DNA of 64,000 nucleotides, from NCBI RefSeq assembly GCF_019059575.1, contig NW_024882980.1, forward strand, positions 1 through 64,000, written 5' to 3'. A program made the position numbers and the translations under genes. The notes beneath the pieces are model-generated. The model saw nothing but the letters and a program-made list of their open reading frames with translations, was not told the DNA's origin and searched no databases. This stretch comes from Amphibalanus amphitrite. Taxonomy: Eukaryota; Arthropoda; Thecostraca; Balanomorpha; Balanidae. Below are positions 28,717 to 40,700 of this stretch, one piece after another (position 1 is the first letter of the stretch; every line of letters starts with the position of its first letter).

Positions 28717-31700
28717 AGCTTTGATAGATCATTAAACGAATAAAATTCACACCATACAGCCTCGTATGATCTCAACTCTCATCTTGATTCTTGAACTGAA
28801 CAGTGAACAGTGAGCACTCAGGAACTGAAGATTAATTTGCCGCTACCTGTTAATACCCATAATCTCAGTGACCTTTCGGCATAAATCTGCATACCCCGTA
28901 TTTGGTATACGATTATCAATCCTCTACCTAGAAGTAGGCGCTGCGAACAATTGCTTGGCCAGCCGATCGTAAAATGAAAACATTTGCCTATAACTTTTAT
29001 GTATAGGAAATACGGAGCATAATGTGTTAGTTATTTTGTGAAGTTTTTTTTATGTAGCAGCCATTTGCCTTCTATAGTGTTTTTTTTTTTTGCATGATAA
29101 TGATTATACTTCTAATAAGATGGAATAGTAATCTTTGGCACATAACCAAAGGAAGACAAAAACACACAAGTGTAGGATTTGCTTTGGCTTCCTTTAGTTA
29201 TGAGCAAAAGGTTACCATTCCATCTTACTTCCATTGGCTTTCGCTTAAATACTATTTTGTTTCAATCTCAACAAGGGCGGTGAGAATGGGAGTTTTTTTA
29301 CTTTTTATCTCGCATAAATAAATACGAAACAAATTACTTTATCCTAAGTTACTGGATCAATCGATCAGATTTAAACCCATAGTTAATCTGAGATTTTCGA
29401 CAAACTACTGCGTTGACATTGTTCTGTGTTGTTATTCACATTGTTATTTCAGTTTTATTACATTTATTCTGTTCCGTTCCATGATCGTAAAGTATTGTTC
29501 ATAGTGTTCAATATGTGTCATGTTCTGATAACAATGCAAGTAGTCGCGCTCATCCTTTAGATTGGCTACGTCTGTCTTTTCGTCGAGAATAAAACGGTTC
29601 CAAGGGTGAACCGGCCACCGGGGGATCGGCCGAGCCGGTCAAGCTCTCCACTCGTGCTCGCAGACGGCCCGTGCCCCCGGGCGACAGGCGCCGCAGCGGG
29701 GTGGAAAGAGTAAGGGAGAGCGGCACCCCACGCGACCTGCCCGGTCACTCTCTCCTGGCTCACTGCCGTCACGTGCTCTGGGGCTCTCAAACCACCGAGC
29801 TCCCGACCTTTAGTTCGCCGGGCCGCCGCAGCCCATGCTGCGGTACTTTCAAGACAGACTGTACTTTGGAGACTCTTACTTTGGCAAACGGCTTTCGATC
29901 CATTCCGTATCATCAATCATAATCTGCATTTTCCTATTCATCCGCCAATACCAATACAAAGTACTCTGGTCGTCAAGAAAGTTTGTCGAAAAGCATATAA
30001 GCATGGAGGAACGCAGCGACAATGTTGTTGCGCCTTTCTGTTCACATTTGTACCAATAGCACACTCGGACGCCGTCGGCTCAATTCGGCGCATTGTCATC
30101 GATCTCCGCCGGTGGAAAATAGCTGCCCTTCTACCTGCACCGCCCGTCCGCTCCCCACTTCCCGTCGCGGAGCATTTCCCAAAGTTGTTGGACGACCGGC
30201 CGGTGCCATTCCTCTGATGACTCGCCCTCTCAAATCTGCGCGCCCGCCTCCACACAGAGAGCGCGGCTCCATTTCATCTCCGTTCACGTGTCCGCCCGGT
30301 GAGGCCGCCACTGATATTGCCCAAGTTGGCCCGGCGGCCGACCGCCCCCCAGTCACACGGTGACACGCAACCGGAGCCGCAACAAAGAGGGCCGCTCACG
30401 CCGGCTGACGACTGCCGACTCTCCGCGCGGCCCCAAACGCCCTCCGGCGCTATGAAATATCAAATCCGGCGTTAAAACCCGCAGTAAATCTCTCCCCGTG
30501 GCCGCCGAGAAATTTTATTATTTGGCCTGTTTGAATATTCTAGTTGCGACAGTTTTATTGGCACAGGCGGCGCGGGCGGCGTGGCAGGACGGTGCCTGGT
30601 TTCGCTGGGACGTTACCAGTATGGGTCAGATCAAATCGGGACGTTCATGTCCTATTGCCCTCCCCCAACCCCCACTCCCGTTCCACCGCGAAGACTGGAC
30701 GGTTGCCGGGCTCCCCTCGGCCCAGCAGCGGACGGCGATGTTTTCTATTGCTGCCGGGCGGCCGTATTTTATTCTCAGGGCTCGGCGGTCTCCGTCGGTG
30801 TCGTCGACGCCGCGGGCTCGTTATTGCCGCCAGACACGACTCTTTGTGCGCGTCGGGGGCGGCGGAGTCGCGGACCTGTTGCGTGTCGGTGTGACGTCAC
30901 CGGCGGATCTGGCGGTGTGACGTCACTACCGGGAGGATGTCGTCGTCAGGGTGTTGTTGCTGGCGCCGCCCGAAGGTGTGTCCGGAAACCTGGCGTGATG
31001 CTGCAGCTAAGTGCCTTTATATCTCGGCCAGTCTCCAGGTGACTGCGCCTCGGGCAGTTCGGCACGACTTGATCTTTGGCTGCTGAAACGGCGCGGCGCC
31101 TGGTGACCTGGCGACCCTCGGTGACCTTAGCCGGCTCCTGGCGAAGTTCGCAGTCGGCCTCAAACAAAGACCCATCTCGGGCCGGTTAATGAAAATCCGC
31201 CGCCTCCGCGCCGCCGGCTACCGGCTGCAATTGAACGCCTCTATCTGTATCGAATCGGCGCGCCGGAGCTGTCGATCAAACGACGCCACATCAGCGGTGT
31301 CCCGGCTGGACGGCGATCGCCCCGCGCGCCCGACCGGCCCTCCCAATGGCGGTGATAAGGAGCGACGCGCCGCCACCCGGTAAATAACGGACTCGATAAA
31401 CAATTATGGGGATTTGGCGGCGGCGCCGACGGCACAGAGCCGCCCAGAATGGACCCATAACGGCGTATCTGGCCATCGCCGGTGCGCCAGACGCGTCGCC
31501 GCCGTCGCGCCACCGAAATGGGAAAGGGGGGGGGGGCTGGGTAGGGTGGTGGAGGGGGCTACCGATCGGGCCAATCCTCGGTGGCAGTAAATAAAGGCAA
31601 GGTGGACACATCCTCATGTAAGGAACTGTGTGGCGACAGGCATATTGCAAAAAGCATGCGAATATACTTTTCCAATTCCAGGTGTGGTCAGTGAGCCAAA

Positions 31701-34700
31701 ACGAAAGATATTTTATGGTTTTGTAAACAAAGTTCCTGACATAGTTGTGTGCAAATAAAATGGTGTATTTACTTTCTAGGTAGTAGGTACCATTTCATAA
31801 TAACTACAATACTATCTATGGACTGTTTTTGTTTTGTCAAACCAGAAACTAACCACCACTCCCCGCGCTAGCGCCCCACACAGGCGCTACGGCCGCCGCT
31901 GCTGCCCACCTTCTGAACTGCTCGATGCAGACGTCCGATCGGCAGTGGAAGGCGCCGTGCCGGCACTCGCGGCAGATCTTCTCATCCTCTCCGTGCGGGC
32001 AGTCCATGTGGCCGTCACACACGTTACACCTTTTCAGGCAGAGCCGCGGCGGCCCGGAGAGCGTGCAACTGAACTCGTGTGGTCGGCAGGAGCGCCGCTC
32101 GGTGCCACAGTTCCACTCGTCTGAGCCGTCTGAACACACCGGGTGGCAGTCGCACCTGCGGACAGAACACAGGGAGCACGGGGTCGGCACGGAGCGGGGG
32201 GGGGGCACAGGACGCGGCGGGTTACACGGGCGGCACGGACTCGCGGGTGCACACGGGGCGAGAGATGAGTTGGGAGTATCTCAGCTCCGCACCTGTACGA
32301 GTCACTTTTGCGCTCGCTCGTTTTTATTGGTCTAGCTGTTTTATGGCCTTGCTGGTACAATTACATAAGTTGAGCCTCTTAAAAGTTATAAAATCTTTAA
32401 AAAACATGGATTAAATATCAAAACGTTATCGGTTTCGAACCGCCCATATCATATATTTGGTATTCAATTGATCGGCGCATTAAGTATGAGATATACGCTG
32501 GAATATTTTTACATCTTTTCTGCACGTTACCTATCAACAACAATGTCGTAAGAATATTTTGGCGACAATGTCATATTTTGCGAAGCCCGTTGGATGCCAT
32601 TAAGCATCGCATTTATTGCAGCATATAAACGTTAAAATTGTGATGCCAGGAATGCATTAATTCCTGTCTCTGTTGAGTTATTGGTAAGCTTTGAGTGCGG
32701 CACTAGGCATTTAACAGCGTCCTACATTCATCGCAAGAGGCGCATCAAGTCAACATTTCGTCGTTTTACAGGCCACTGCTCCAGTGCCATTATTGACACT
32801 ACATAGTGCACGTTTATACCAGACACCAGGCACCACATCGTTGTCACTAAGATCTGGAACGGCAAGTGGTGACTGGTGCCCAGGTCGTCCAAATACTCTA
32901 GGTCCGGTCCAGCCCTAGGCATCAAACGCGACTCGGGGCCACAGAAGCATTGTGGCCTGTGGGAGCCCCAAAGACCGATGGAGGGCGCTCGCGCTCTTGA
33001 CGCTCCCGCTCTTAAAGGGACTATCCCACTTTCTAAAATGTTGTTAAAACCAGTTCAATTATGCCCGACTTTATAGATTGGATGACCAGGAACACGGTTT
33101 TGGCATTGATTTTTCGTTAAACATCTTAGGCTTCCCATATTCCAAACACAAACTTTCAAATATGTGACGTCACAGCCCAAAATTACCACCTTCCCCAGGC
33201 CACATTACTGTCATAAAGCTGATTCTTTTTACTCTGTAGGCACCACATTCAGACCAAGTTTTAAGCGATTTTTCAACGAACAAACCCATTTAAATCAGAA
33301 TGACTAAACGAGGTGACGTCACACTAACGGTCGCTCCATGTTGAAGATAGGGCCTTGTACAAGGCCCATTTTCAAATGAAGGGAACGAATTTTTTTCAAC
33401 ACCAAGAGGCCGCGGGGGTTGCAACCTAGATAGATAGTGGTTTCTGAACCTCGCCGCAAACTTGGCTATCTCAACTCAAACCCCATGTTAAAGGTGGGAT
33501 AGTCCCTTTAAATGGACTTTCGATGGTCTCATATCGCCTTTCGTTTCCCGATCACTAGCTTTCAGGAGGAAAAGTTTGAATGGCTCGATGGGCGGTTTCT
33601 ACGTTTTTTGCACCCCATGTTTTTGGATGGGGTACAGCTGTATTGTGTATTGTATTGTATTTAACATCTGGGGGGCATCCACAGGTAGTTGTGGCTATTA
33701 CGCTCCCGCGTCATATGAGAATGGAACAAAAAGACATCACACTCAACATATCACACAAAACTCACCAAAACGCATGGCTATGCATGAATAGATTTCAGCT
33801 GACATACATGCAACCCATATGCATAAGCCTAAATCAGTGTTGAAAGCGACGTTTGAGCGATGATTTGAACTTGTTTGTTGACATGTCCGGAAAATCACTG
33901 GGCAGAGCGTTGTACTGCATGGCTGCACGGTAGCTGAACCTTCGACGCCCCGCCTCTGTGTGGATGCCAGGTAGCCACAGCCTGCTATCCCGTCTAGTCG
34001 CTCGCTCGCGCATCTCCTCATTTCGGCGAAACATAGCGGCAATGTCAGCTGGCTCGCCCGTTCGGATAACCTTGTGCAGTAGCACCAGCGTATCGTACGA
34101 CGATAGGTCACCAGCCGAGAGCCACCCCAGCGCGTCCCTTACATCAGCCACGTGGTCATATTTGCGACGGCCAGACACAACCCTTGCGGCAAAATTAATG
34201 ACCTTATCAAGTCGTGCGAGGTTCCCTTTCGAGCAGTTCCCGTAAACGGGCAGGCAGTACCGCACATGTGAGAGAACAAGAGCAGTCACAAGCGTCACAA
34301 TCGTTTCCTCTGGTATGTAGTGGCGCACCTGGCTCAATCCTATCAGCGCTCCGAAACATTTACCAACAATGGCAGCAACATGGTCATCCCAGGTGAGGTA
34401 AGAATCGAAGGTCACGCCCAGATTCTTGACCTTTTGACACGGTTTCAAGACGGCGTCTCTAAATCTTACATTTATGTCAGGCAGGTTGCGCATGCTCTGC
34501 CGGCTGCCAAACGCAATCAATTCAGTCTTGGTGGCATTGACTTTCAACCCATTGGCCGCAAACCAGTCACTGAGAGCTGCACCCCTGCACCCCCTCTTCT
34601 GCCACTCCTGGCTAAGCATGCTTACAACTGCATTCCTACAGAGCTGCAATAATAAATCAATGACAAAGTGATCCATTTCCCGTGTGTCAATATGGTGTAG

Positions 34701-37700
34701 GCACTGTGCTCACTGCAGTTCTTGTTCTTAGCATTGGATTGGAACTGTGCTACAGCCTTGCGGCAACCCCTAGTTGAGCCGCGGCGGCACGGCGTTCGCT
34801 GTATAGGTATGCCGGCACCTTGGCCACTGCAGCGGCAATGCTGAAAACAAGGCACAGGATCGCTGACGTTTCACCACATTGCACAGTGCTCGGTCCAGCC
34901 AGGCCCCACGGCAGTGCCGTGCCAGCCCCGTGGCAGACATTTCACGCGGTACCAAGGCGGTCATCACACCAGCATCGAGCCAGTGTTGCGGCGGTCCCGC
35001 TCCATCCCCTCGAGCCCATTGTGTGAAGCAATGGCCGATCGGAGGGTACTTTTAGGCACTTTTGTTGGTCCTATGACATATCACTATGGCACTGATTTCC
35101 ATTATATGTTGCCTTTATGCCTATTTTCTGAATGGTATTTGTACCTAAAAAAATGAAATAAATTTGAATAAATAGATGTGAAAATCGTAACATTGTAAAA
35201 GCTGTTGTGAATCTGGTAAATTTATTGCCAAGTTATCTGTCGCAAAATTGTGATGATTGTCGTGTAATCAGTTTTTTTTTCTCGCATGCAAGCCTGACTC
35301 AACCCCCTCATCAGCGAAAGCGGCTTGAAAAAATTTGAAATGTCCTCGATGATTGGAGTCACTTTTTTGCAGTTTTTATGCACGTTTTTGCTACTGTGCT
35401 TCCTCTATATACTGTCGATCCCTTCGCGGCGGGTAGGTTGAGCAGTAATGGTTGCAATTTACTTACTGAGCGTAGAGCGACACTTTGGCAGATTTGTTTG
35501 CATTTTATGCTCCTTTTATGACCGATTTACGCGTTCGTCTATCGCCTCCTTTCCACTTACAAATGGGGAACAAGACGAGATGGTTAATAGCCCATCAACT
35601 CGTGAGCACCCTAGGGCTCAGCTACTGGAAAGTGGCGAAGTAGTTTGAAACTGTCATTTTAGATATTTCCTGATGTAAATTAAAGGGCATTAGCATAAAG
35701 TTTTCTTGTACCTTTGACAGTAAACAGAGTGAAAAAAGTTTTCCGTGGTACCCTTTTTTACTGAAAGTTTTTTAGGCACATTTTACAGAGACGGTACGCC
35801 TATTATCTACCGGATTAATTACTTATGTTTGCTCAGCATGCGAATTGCGTATGGTTACGGTGTTATAAGTTGCAAATGGGATTAGCTTTCACATGTGACC
35901 GACAAAGTGATGTGCTATATGTATTGCGTCTTTACCAATGTTCAGATGTTTCACGTTGCCAGTTTATCAGAATATAAGCATAGCAGCTAAAAAGTAGGTA
36001 GATGCACAAACAAATCGATATATTATATCCAGCAGTGCGTGCACTACCTCCTCCGTGGAAAGTAACTGAAGGACCAACAAAAGCGCCAAGGAGACATAGG
36101 CGGCGGAACGATTTGAGACAAGGGGGGCACCAGCTCAAGGAGCCAAACTTAGCCCGCGCCCCGCTGGGGGGGGGGGGCAGAATCTGCCCCCTCCCGTTTT
36201 TCGCCAATAACTTATAAACGCGTTACGCCAGCGACGTCAAACTTTCAGTACCTTATCATACATCAATTTGACACGTTCCCTGAAAATTTGAGCGAAATCC
36301 GTCGGATTTTTTTTTTTTTGAGAAATTGACGTTTTAGTGACGTCATGTTCGCCATTTTCGCCTCAAAAACGGCAAAATTTCAAACGCCGCTAACATCTTC
36401 ATTTTTAAAGGAATCAAGACGTAACAAAAAAGGTTATACGTGATTCTACTTTGTCTATCGAATGGCTATCTCGGTTTTTTGAAAATTTTGGATTTTGGCC
36501 CAATTTTTTTTTTCTAAAAAAACTGACTTTTTTGGGAAAATAATAATAAAATCCAAATTTTTGAGTGTATCGAAAAAACCGGAATATATGTCAGAGAAGT
36601 GGTCTATGTGCACCTGCATACCAATTTTTAGAAGAATCGGTTCAAAAACGTGGGAGTTATTCAAAATTTTATGACGTCACGATACACAAAATTTTTGAAA
36701 AATGATTTTTTTTTTTGGAAGTTCTAGACCTCGTACGGAAACAAAAATAGCACCATTCGATTCGCCGTGAAAAACTGCATCAGATAGACACCTTTTTAGG
36801 CCTTAACAACCAACTTCAAAATTTGACCTCACTTGACCTGACCTTGACCTGACCTCGACCTGAAATTCATCCAGAGGTGGTCCATATCACTTATTGAGTG
36901 TGCCTATTAAATTCTATGAGTAAAATGGCCCATGAAACATGTGTCGCACATGCCCTTTTCTATATTTTGTTTTTGGTGACCTGACCTGACCTGACCTGGC
37001 CTTGACCTTGACCTTTGAATGACATTGTATGCAACGAATATTGTCTTGGCAGTCTAAGCACACGTTTTGGGCAATCAGTCTCAGTCCATTCTACGGCAAC
37101 TACGGTGCAGGGCCGATAATGTAGAAACTTGCATTTTGTACCCTTGACCTGACCTTGACCTGACCTCTGACCTACTTAAGCAAAAAAATTTGGGCTCTTA
37201 AGATCCGCCTTGTTGAGAGCTTTCGATTGCCGTTTTCCCCGTCTTTCTACGACCCTCGGTTCGGAAGTTAGACAGGGGGGCAGAATCTGCTGCCCCCCCC
37301 CCCCCCAGCAGGGCGCGTATGGCTGAATAGCCCAGCGGGGCGCGGGCTAGGGTACCCCCAAATCCTGTTTTCTCATCGGATTTAGGCCACTTATTTTTCG
37401 TCACAGCCCTGACACGATGATTTTTTTTACCAAACGAAAATGGCAGTTCACCCCCATATGTGTGGTTAACTTTAAGCTGATCCTCTAGTACCTATGTGCT
37501 TGTCTCTTCCTTATTCTCGTTTGACATATTCCATTAATCCTACATGTATCAAATTACCAAGAAGCCATCGCAGTACTAATCAGTGGCGAATCCCGGGGGG
37601 AGGTCACATGGGTCATGACTTTGGGGCCTGGGGTCACCACATGCTTGCCAGGAGCACCACAGGCCTGACAGCCGATAGGGGCACCACAGGCCCGCCAGGG

Positions 37701-40700
37701 GTACCACAGGCCTAGCAGGGGCACCACGGGCCTGTCAGTGGCACCACAGGCCTGTCAGGAGCACCATCGTCCTAGCAAAAGCACTACAGGTCTTCCAGGG
37801 GCACCACAGACCTGCCAGGGGCACCAGAGGCTTGCCAGGGGCACTATCGGCTTCGCAGGGGAACCACCGGCCTCGCAAGGGCACCATGGGCCTGTCAAGG
37901 GCACCACAAGCCTGTCGTTGGCACTTTAGGATTGTCAGGGGCACCACAAACCTGTCAAGGGCACCTGCGTTCTAACAGGGGCACCACAGGCTCGCCAGGG
38001 GCACCACAGACCCGCCAAGGCCCAGGGACACCACAGGCCTGTCAGGGACACCACGGGCCTGTCAGGGCCCATGGGCACCTAAGTCATGTGCAGGGCCCAC
38101 CGTAGGCTTGTCAGCAGGCAGGGTAGGTAGGTACCACAGTCTTTCCAGGGGCACCAGTCATCACACGACAAACCAAAAATAAAGAAAATAAAGAACTGAA
38201 AATAGGGCACCACCAAAATTAAGTGGCCGAAATCCGTTGAGGTTTTAATTTTGGGTACAGGTAGGGGCACCACTTCGATTCATGACCCTCCCCTTGGAGT
38301 TTTCCCGAATCCGCCCCTAGTACTAATACATCAAATTTAAGGGGGGCACCTTGCTATTGGTGCCCCCTTGCAGAATTCAAGGGGGCACGGTGCCCCGGTG
38401 CCCCCCCGTTCCGCCGCCTATGAGGAGATACTGTTCCTCTGTACTGTTCCACCCTTGCTCCACCCCCGTGAAGACGGTGCCCTACCTCTCCTCTGCGTTG
38501 ACGCAGATGCCGTTGGCGCACTTGAAGCGGTTCTTGCCGTGGCACGGCTCGAGCATACAGTCGCGCCGGTCCTCATCACTGCCGTCCGGGCAGTGGGTGA
38601 CGCCGTCACACTTGTTGAGCGCCGAGACACACTCGTGACTGGTGAGGCACCGCCAGCCTGCCGGCACACAGCCGTAAGGCACGTGACTCGCGGGTGGACC
38701 CAGGGGAGCCGGGCCGGGCTATGAGGACAGGTGTCAATATCTGAAGTTCAAGAATAATGCTTTCGATGTTTAACGAGTCTTCTTAGGCGAGTAAAAAGCA
38801 CAAGTTCATCTATTACGGACGCTACAGGAAGGACAACTAATTGTGATGTCCCCTTTTTCATAGGGGTCCGCTGAGCACTTATGTGGGCAAAACGTGAGAA
38901 GCAAGACTGATTAGAGAATGAGCTTCAGCGAATAGCTTTTTAGTTCTGTGCTTAAGTTAATTGAAGAAAGAAAAACAAAACAAAAATGAATTGATAAGGA
39001 AAAGACCTTTGATTAATGTTCCTCTCTTCGTCCAAATGCAATTTACAATGTAAATGTCAGGCTCAGTCTTTCAATTACGCTCAGCCTATTTTCCATAAAA
39101 TCAATAAAATTACATTTAAGCCGTTACAGCGCAATGCCAGCCACATACCACTCATTTACCGTGTCACCCCTTTTCCTCAGACATCCCTGCGGCCGCTTTG
39201 TGTTCATTGTTATTCATGCCATGCTGCTCCGTTTGAATACCGTTTCAAATATCACCGCTAAGCAAGCGGCTCATGGTGCTCTCTGGGCTTATGATTACAC
39301 CGTGTTGGAGCGTTTCCTCCCCGCCGGCCCCGCACAGAGCGGCATCCGACCGGGCTGCGACAGTGGCGGTTAATAAGCGGACCTCTTCACCAGCGCACTC
39401 ATCGGGCCGCGAGCCGGGGCTAATGAGAAATGTAAAAGTTACTGCCGGCCCTCGACCTGGCGTTATGAACCCGCATATTAATTCCAGCGCCATCAAATTA
39501 GGCGGGAGCCGTTTGGCATCCTCGGGGGCGCTCCGAGCCTCGAAGGCCCTTAGGTCAGAGCATCGGGACCCCTTGCACAGCCGAGGCCTCGCTAAGCTGC
39601 GATAGCCGCTGAAAGTAACCTAAACGATCAAAGCCTCAGGTGTTTTGAATCCTTTGGCCAAAGCCTCCGTTGATCACACATCAAGAATCTCAGATCCACT
39701 AGCACAATCTCGGGGTACAACTGTATTCCGATTCATTCAGGGTTTCCTCAGACTAGATAGAAACTCCTTTACTTCTCTACTGTCAAAATCTAGTCAAGAG
39801 TGCTAGTCAAAATCACTCAGTTCATCAAGGATTACTCGGCGTAACTTCAAGTCGTTCCATTTACTGCAGGCGCGCACACAGGATTTTTGAATGGGGGGGG
39901 GGCACGACCTTCGAACTGGGCCCCCCATGCCGAAGGGCCCCCCCCCAAAAAAAAAATACGGCCCACGGGGCTATATTTCGGTTGGTTTGAAGCTTGAGCA
40001 ATTGGTTTGTCAATGCATGGTAGGTAAAACAATTATTTCGGTACCAGCTTAATTTTCAAAACATATATATTTTTACGCTAGCATGTTTTTTTAGCATTTT
40101 TTTTCGCGGACCCCGGGCCCGCGAGTCACCCGGTGGCCCGGGGTCAGCTCAGGCAAGGATGTATCCAGGACCTTTCGATGGGAGGAGGAAGGCACGGTGG
40201 GTCCAGTCTCACTGGCAGACGGGTCTCTTTAAAACGGTCTTTGCATGAGAAAATGTGGAAAATCGGCAAGCAAAAGTATCATTTATGTCCGAGGAGTGTG
40301 CCTAATGTACACTAATGCCTAATTTACATGGTATTTATTTTACGAGCGAGCGAAGCGAGCGAGCTCCTCAGAGTCACCGGTGTGTGGCGCGCTCAGAGGT
40401 GCCAGTGAAAGGCCGTCAGATGCGCTGGTGTTGGGTCCTCACAGGCGCCGTTGCGGGGTCTTAGGGCTTAGAGACACTGGTGGGGCCATCATTGGCATGT
40501 GTGTGGCCCTGCAAAATGGCCTGCAAGTGGAAAGTGGCCCGTCATAGGCTGGCAAGGACACTCGGAGGCTGGTAAGAGGCCCTCAGAGTCACTGGTACGT
40601 GGCCCTCAGAGGCGTCGGTGTGGGAACTCTCAGAGCCGCCGATGTAGGCCCTTAAGATGCGCTGGTGGGGGTCCCTTGGAGGTGGGGCGAGGGGCCTCGC

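Larger units (their letters stand above)
27279..29864. repeat. 32-bp perfect inverted repeat pair, 2.5 kb apart
   Basis: 27279-27310 (GTACAGTCTGTCTTGAAAGT then ACCGCAGCATGG) recurs exactly inverted at 29833-29864. Both are followed, on their own strand, by a GGC/GGCC-rich stretch. They are best read as two copies of a short dispersed repeat in opposite orientation, both in the intron between LDLa exons C and D. Confidence 0.7.
36095..38422. mobile_element. Outer 2.3-kb TIR element containing two nested transposons
   Basis: CATAGGCGGCGGAACG begins at 36095 and its inverse ends at 38422. AGGAGA precedes the left end (36089-36094) and follows the right end (38423-38428), a 6-bp direct repeat. 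Between the ends are a TTAA-type element (36153-37346) and a hAT-like element (37581-38319), leaving about 0.4 kb of its own sequence. The superfamily is not certain. The right end is only 63 bases from LDLa exon B. Confidence 0.78.

Noticed and set aside
29938-31650. Cluster of overlapping ORFs in GC-rich DNA at 30-31.6 kb
   Set aside because: Frames overlap on both strands, have no domain and simply reflect few stop codons in GC-rich DNA. No splice-phase support.
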